Shown in pieces: positions 16,955-18,013 of a stretch of 18,013 nucleotides of DNA. Position 1 is the stretch's first letter, and each line of letters begins with the position of its first letter. The DNA lies in the NCBI GenBank assembly GCA_023807065.1, contig JAJJLU010000814.1, positions 1 to 18,013 on the forward strand, read 5' to 3'. This stretch comes from Isotricha intestinalis (lineage: Eukaryota > Ciliophora > Litostomatea > Vestibuliferida > Isotrichidae). The notes beneath the pieces were generated by a model. That model ran no database searches. It was not told the origin of the DNA and worked only from the letters and a program-made list of their open reading frames with translations. Both the position numbers and the translations under genes were made by a program.

Positions 16955-18013
16955 AGAGAAAAATTTAAATTAAACAGGATAGAGTACTGATTAATTAATG
17001 ATTTTCAAAGATTTGTTATTCAAAAAATAAAATCAAAAATATGACTTTATTTGGGTAAAAGAATATTCAGAAAAATTAAGAAAGATTTTAATCAAATAAT
17101 TAATAAAAAGAAGAATAAAAACTTTGATTTAAAAATATTAGAGGAACACTTCAATTTAATGATAAATAATCTTTTTTTGGAAATAATGTTAGAATTAATT
17201 TAGATGATTTATTCAATAAGGAAATTCTAAGAATGACATTAATAAAAAATATAAATTAATAGAATAAGCACTTAAAACATTTAAGATATTTGTATTTTTT
17301 TTTAGAAAAAGAAGAAATAAATAAAATTCATATAGCTAAATTTTTCATTATCAAGAAATATGACTATTAATGAAGAAAATGAAATTATTTTCTGTTTCGA
17401 TATGATTTAAATATTGATGGAATATAAAAGAATTTATATTTTCATGAATCAAAAAGATATATATGTTTATCAAATATTATCTAAAATTATATCAAAATTA
17501 GGAAATTTAAAATCTTTAATTTTAAGCTTAAATACTGATATTTTATTGGAAAAATACATTCCTTTTACTTCTTTAATTCATAAAAAATAAAATTAAATAT
17601 TAATTTATATAAAACTGGTAAGAGAAAATTTAAAATTTTCAAATATAATATTTATCTTAATAAAAAATTAGATATATCAATTGATGATCATAAAGAATTG
17701 TTTTTTCAAAAAAAAATAAATGAATATGATTATGTATTTATTAATGATTTTTATATTGAATTTAAAAATGATTTTAATGATATTATTGATGATAATTCAT
17801 GTGATTTATTTTTAAATGGATTATCAAAGAAAAAAGATTTTATTTTAAATATTAAAGATAAAGATTTTAAATTAATGATTGAAAATAAATATTTTAAGAA
17901 AATCCTCGTTTTGAAATAGAAGAAATAAATTATCCGAGATTATTATTAATTAAAGATAATAAATTAACAAATAAAGCAATTAATACTTTTAAAAATATAT
18001 TTAATTTATTTTC
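16955..18013 (+). pseudogene. Decayed leucine-rich-repeat-like gene, runs off the right edge
   Basis: The plus strand holds a chain of coding-like segments with A/T third positions that change frame. They are: 16955-17200 (82 codons, only TGA at 16988 and 17042, then TAG 17201); about 17185-17335 in the next frame (TAA TAG at 17257-17262), with 'KHLKHLRYLYFFL'; 17339-17587 (one TAA at 17408), with 'SKLGNLKSLILSLNTDILLE'; 17584-17916 (clean, ends TAG 17917); and 17898-18013 (open to the edge). The steps near 17585 and 17896 would each be repaired by one extra A in an A-run. The L-x-x-L spacing suggests leucine-rich repeats, but no family is certain. The number of lesions points to old decay rather than sequencing error, since the intact genes have none. 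The open 73-codon piece at 17698-17919 is part of this relic, not a separate gene. Confidence 0.55.

Noticed and set aside
17041..17916. One long frame that stays open if TAA and TAG are Gln and TGA is Trp
   Set aside because: It reads plausibly, but in several stretches its codons end in C or G unusually often while a neighbouring frame has the A/T third positions typical here. The intact genes also use TAA as stop. A frameshifted pseudogene explains it better.
1..18013. tRNA or rRNA genes, CRISPR arrays, intact transposons and terminal inverted repeats
   Set aside because: No GC-rich island, cloverleaf-like conserved box, regular spaced repeat or transposase motif was seen on either strand by eye. 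A covariance-model search was not possible.

Overview
The window is extremely AT-rich eukaryotic nuclear DNA with long intronless genes. Positions 1-14 read CCCAATCCCCAATC, two units of a CCCCAAT-type C-rich repeat, in the orientation expected of a left telomere. C-rich telomeres of this kind, compact intronless genes and Asn/Lys/Ile-rich proteins suggest a ciliate macronuclear chromosome end. The intact genes stop at TAA or TAG (one at TGA) at family-like lengths and use only TGG for Trp. The organism therefore does not use the common ciliate code in which TAA and TAG mean Gln. From memory, rumen litostome ciliates such as Entodinium relatives fit this combination, but that assignment is inference.

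Layout. 1-14: telomere-like repeat. 129-683 (-): decayed gene relic. 1191-4835 (-): TRAPPC8/Trs85-like subunit of TRAPPIII. 5533-6228 (-): decayed multi-pass membrane protein. 6315-8291 (-): PI4-kinase III beta-like protein whose catalytic motifs are gone. 8471-8858 (-) and 8935-9108 (+): decayed leucine-rich-repeat and membrane-protein fragments. 9363-12560 (+): kinesin-8-like motor. 12623-13258 and 13319-13690 (-): two small coiled-coil or charged proteins of unknown function. 13783-15192 (-): RING-IBR membrane protein lacking a recognisable RING2. 15376-15650 (+): weak relic. 15762-16787 (-): protein phosphatase PP1 catalytic subunit. 16955-18013 (+): decayed leucine-rich-repeat-like gene running off the right edge.

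How the genes relate. They are mostly housekeeping: membrane traffic (TRAPPC8 and the PI4K-like protein, both Golgi-linked families elsewhere), microtubule motility (kinesin), ubiquitin signalling and PP1 dephosphorylation. There is no evidence that they form one system. TRAPPC8 and the PI4K-like gene lie consecutively on one strand, and the genes from 12623 to 16787 form a same-strand block, but ordinary separate transcription is the default reading.

The two most unusual points are these. First, the PI4K-beta homologue keeps its helical domain and C-lobe but has lost the catalytic loop, the DFG motif and the GDDLRQE motif, so it is a predicted pseudokinase. Second, most of the long intergenic gaps hold gene relics. 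Their frames are interrupted often by TGA and less often by TAA/TAG, and the TGA codons sit where Trp would fit. No tRNA, rRNA, CRISPR array or intact transposon was recognised.
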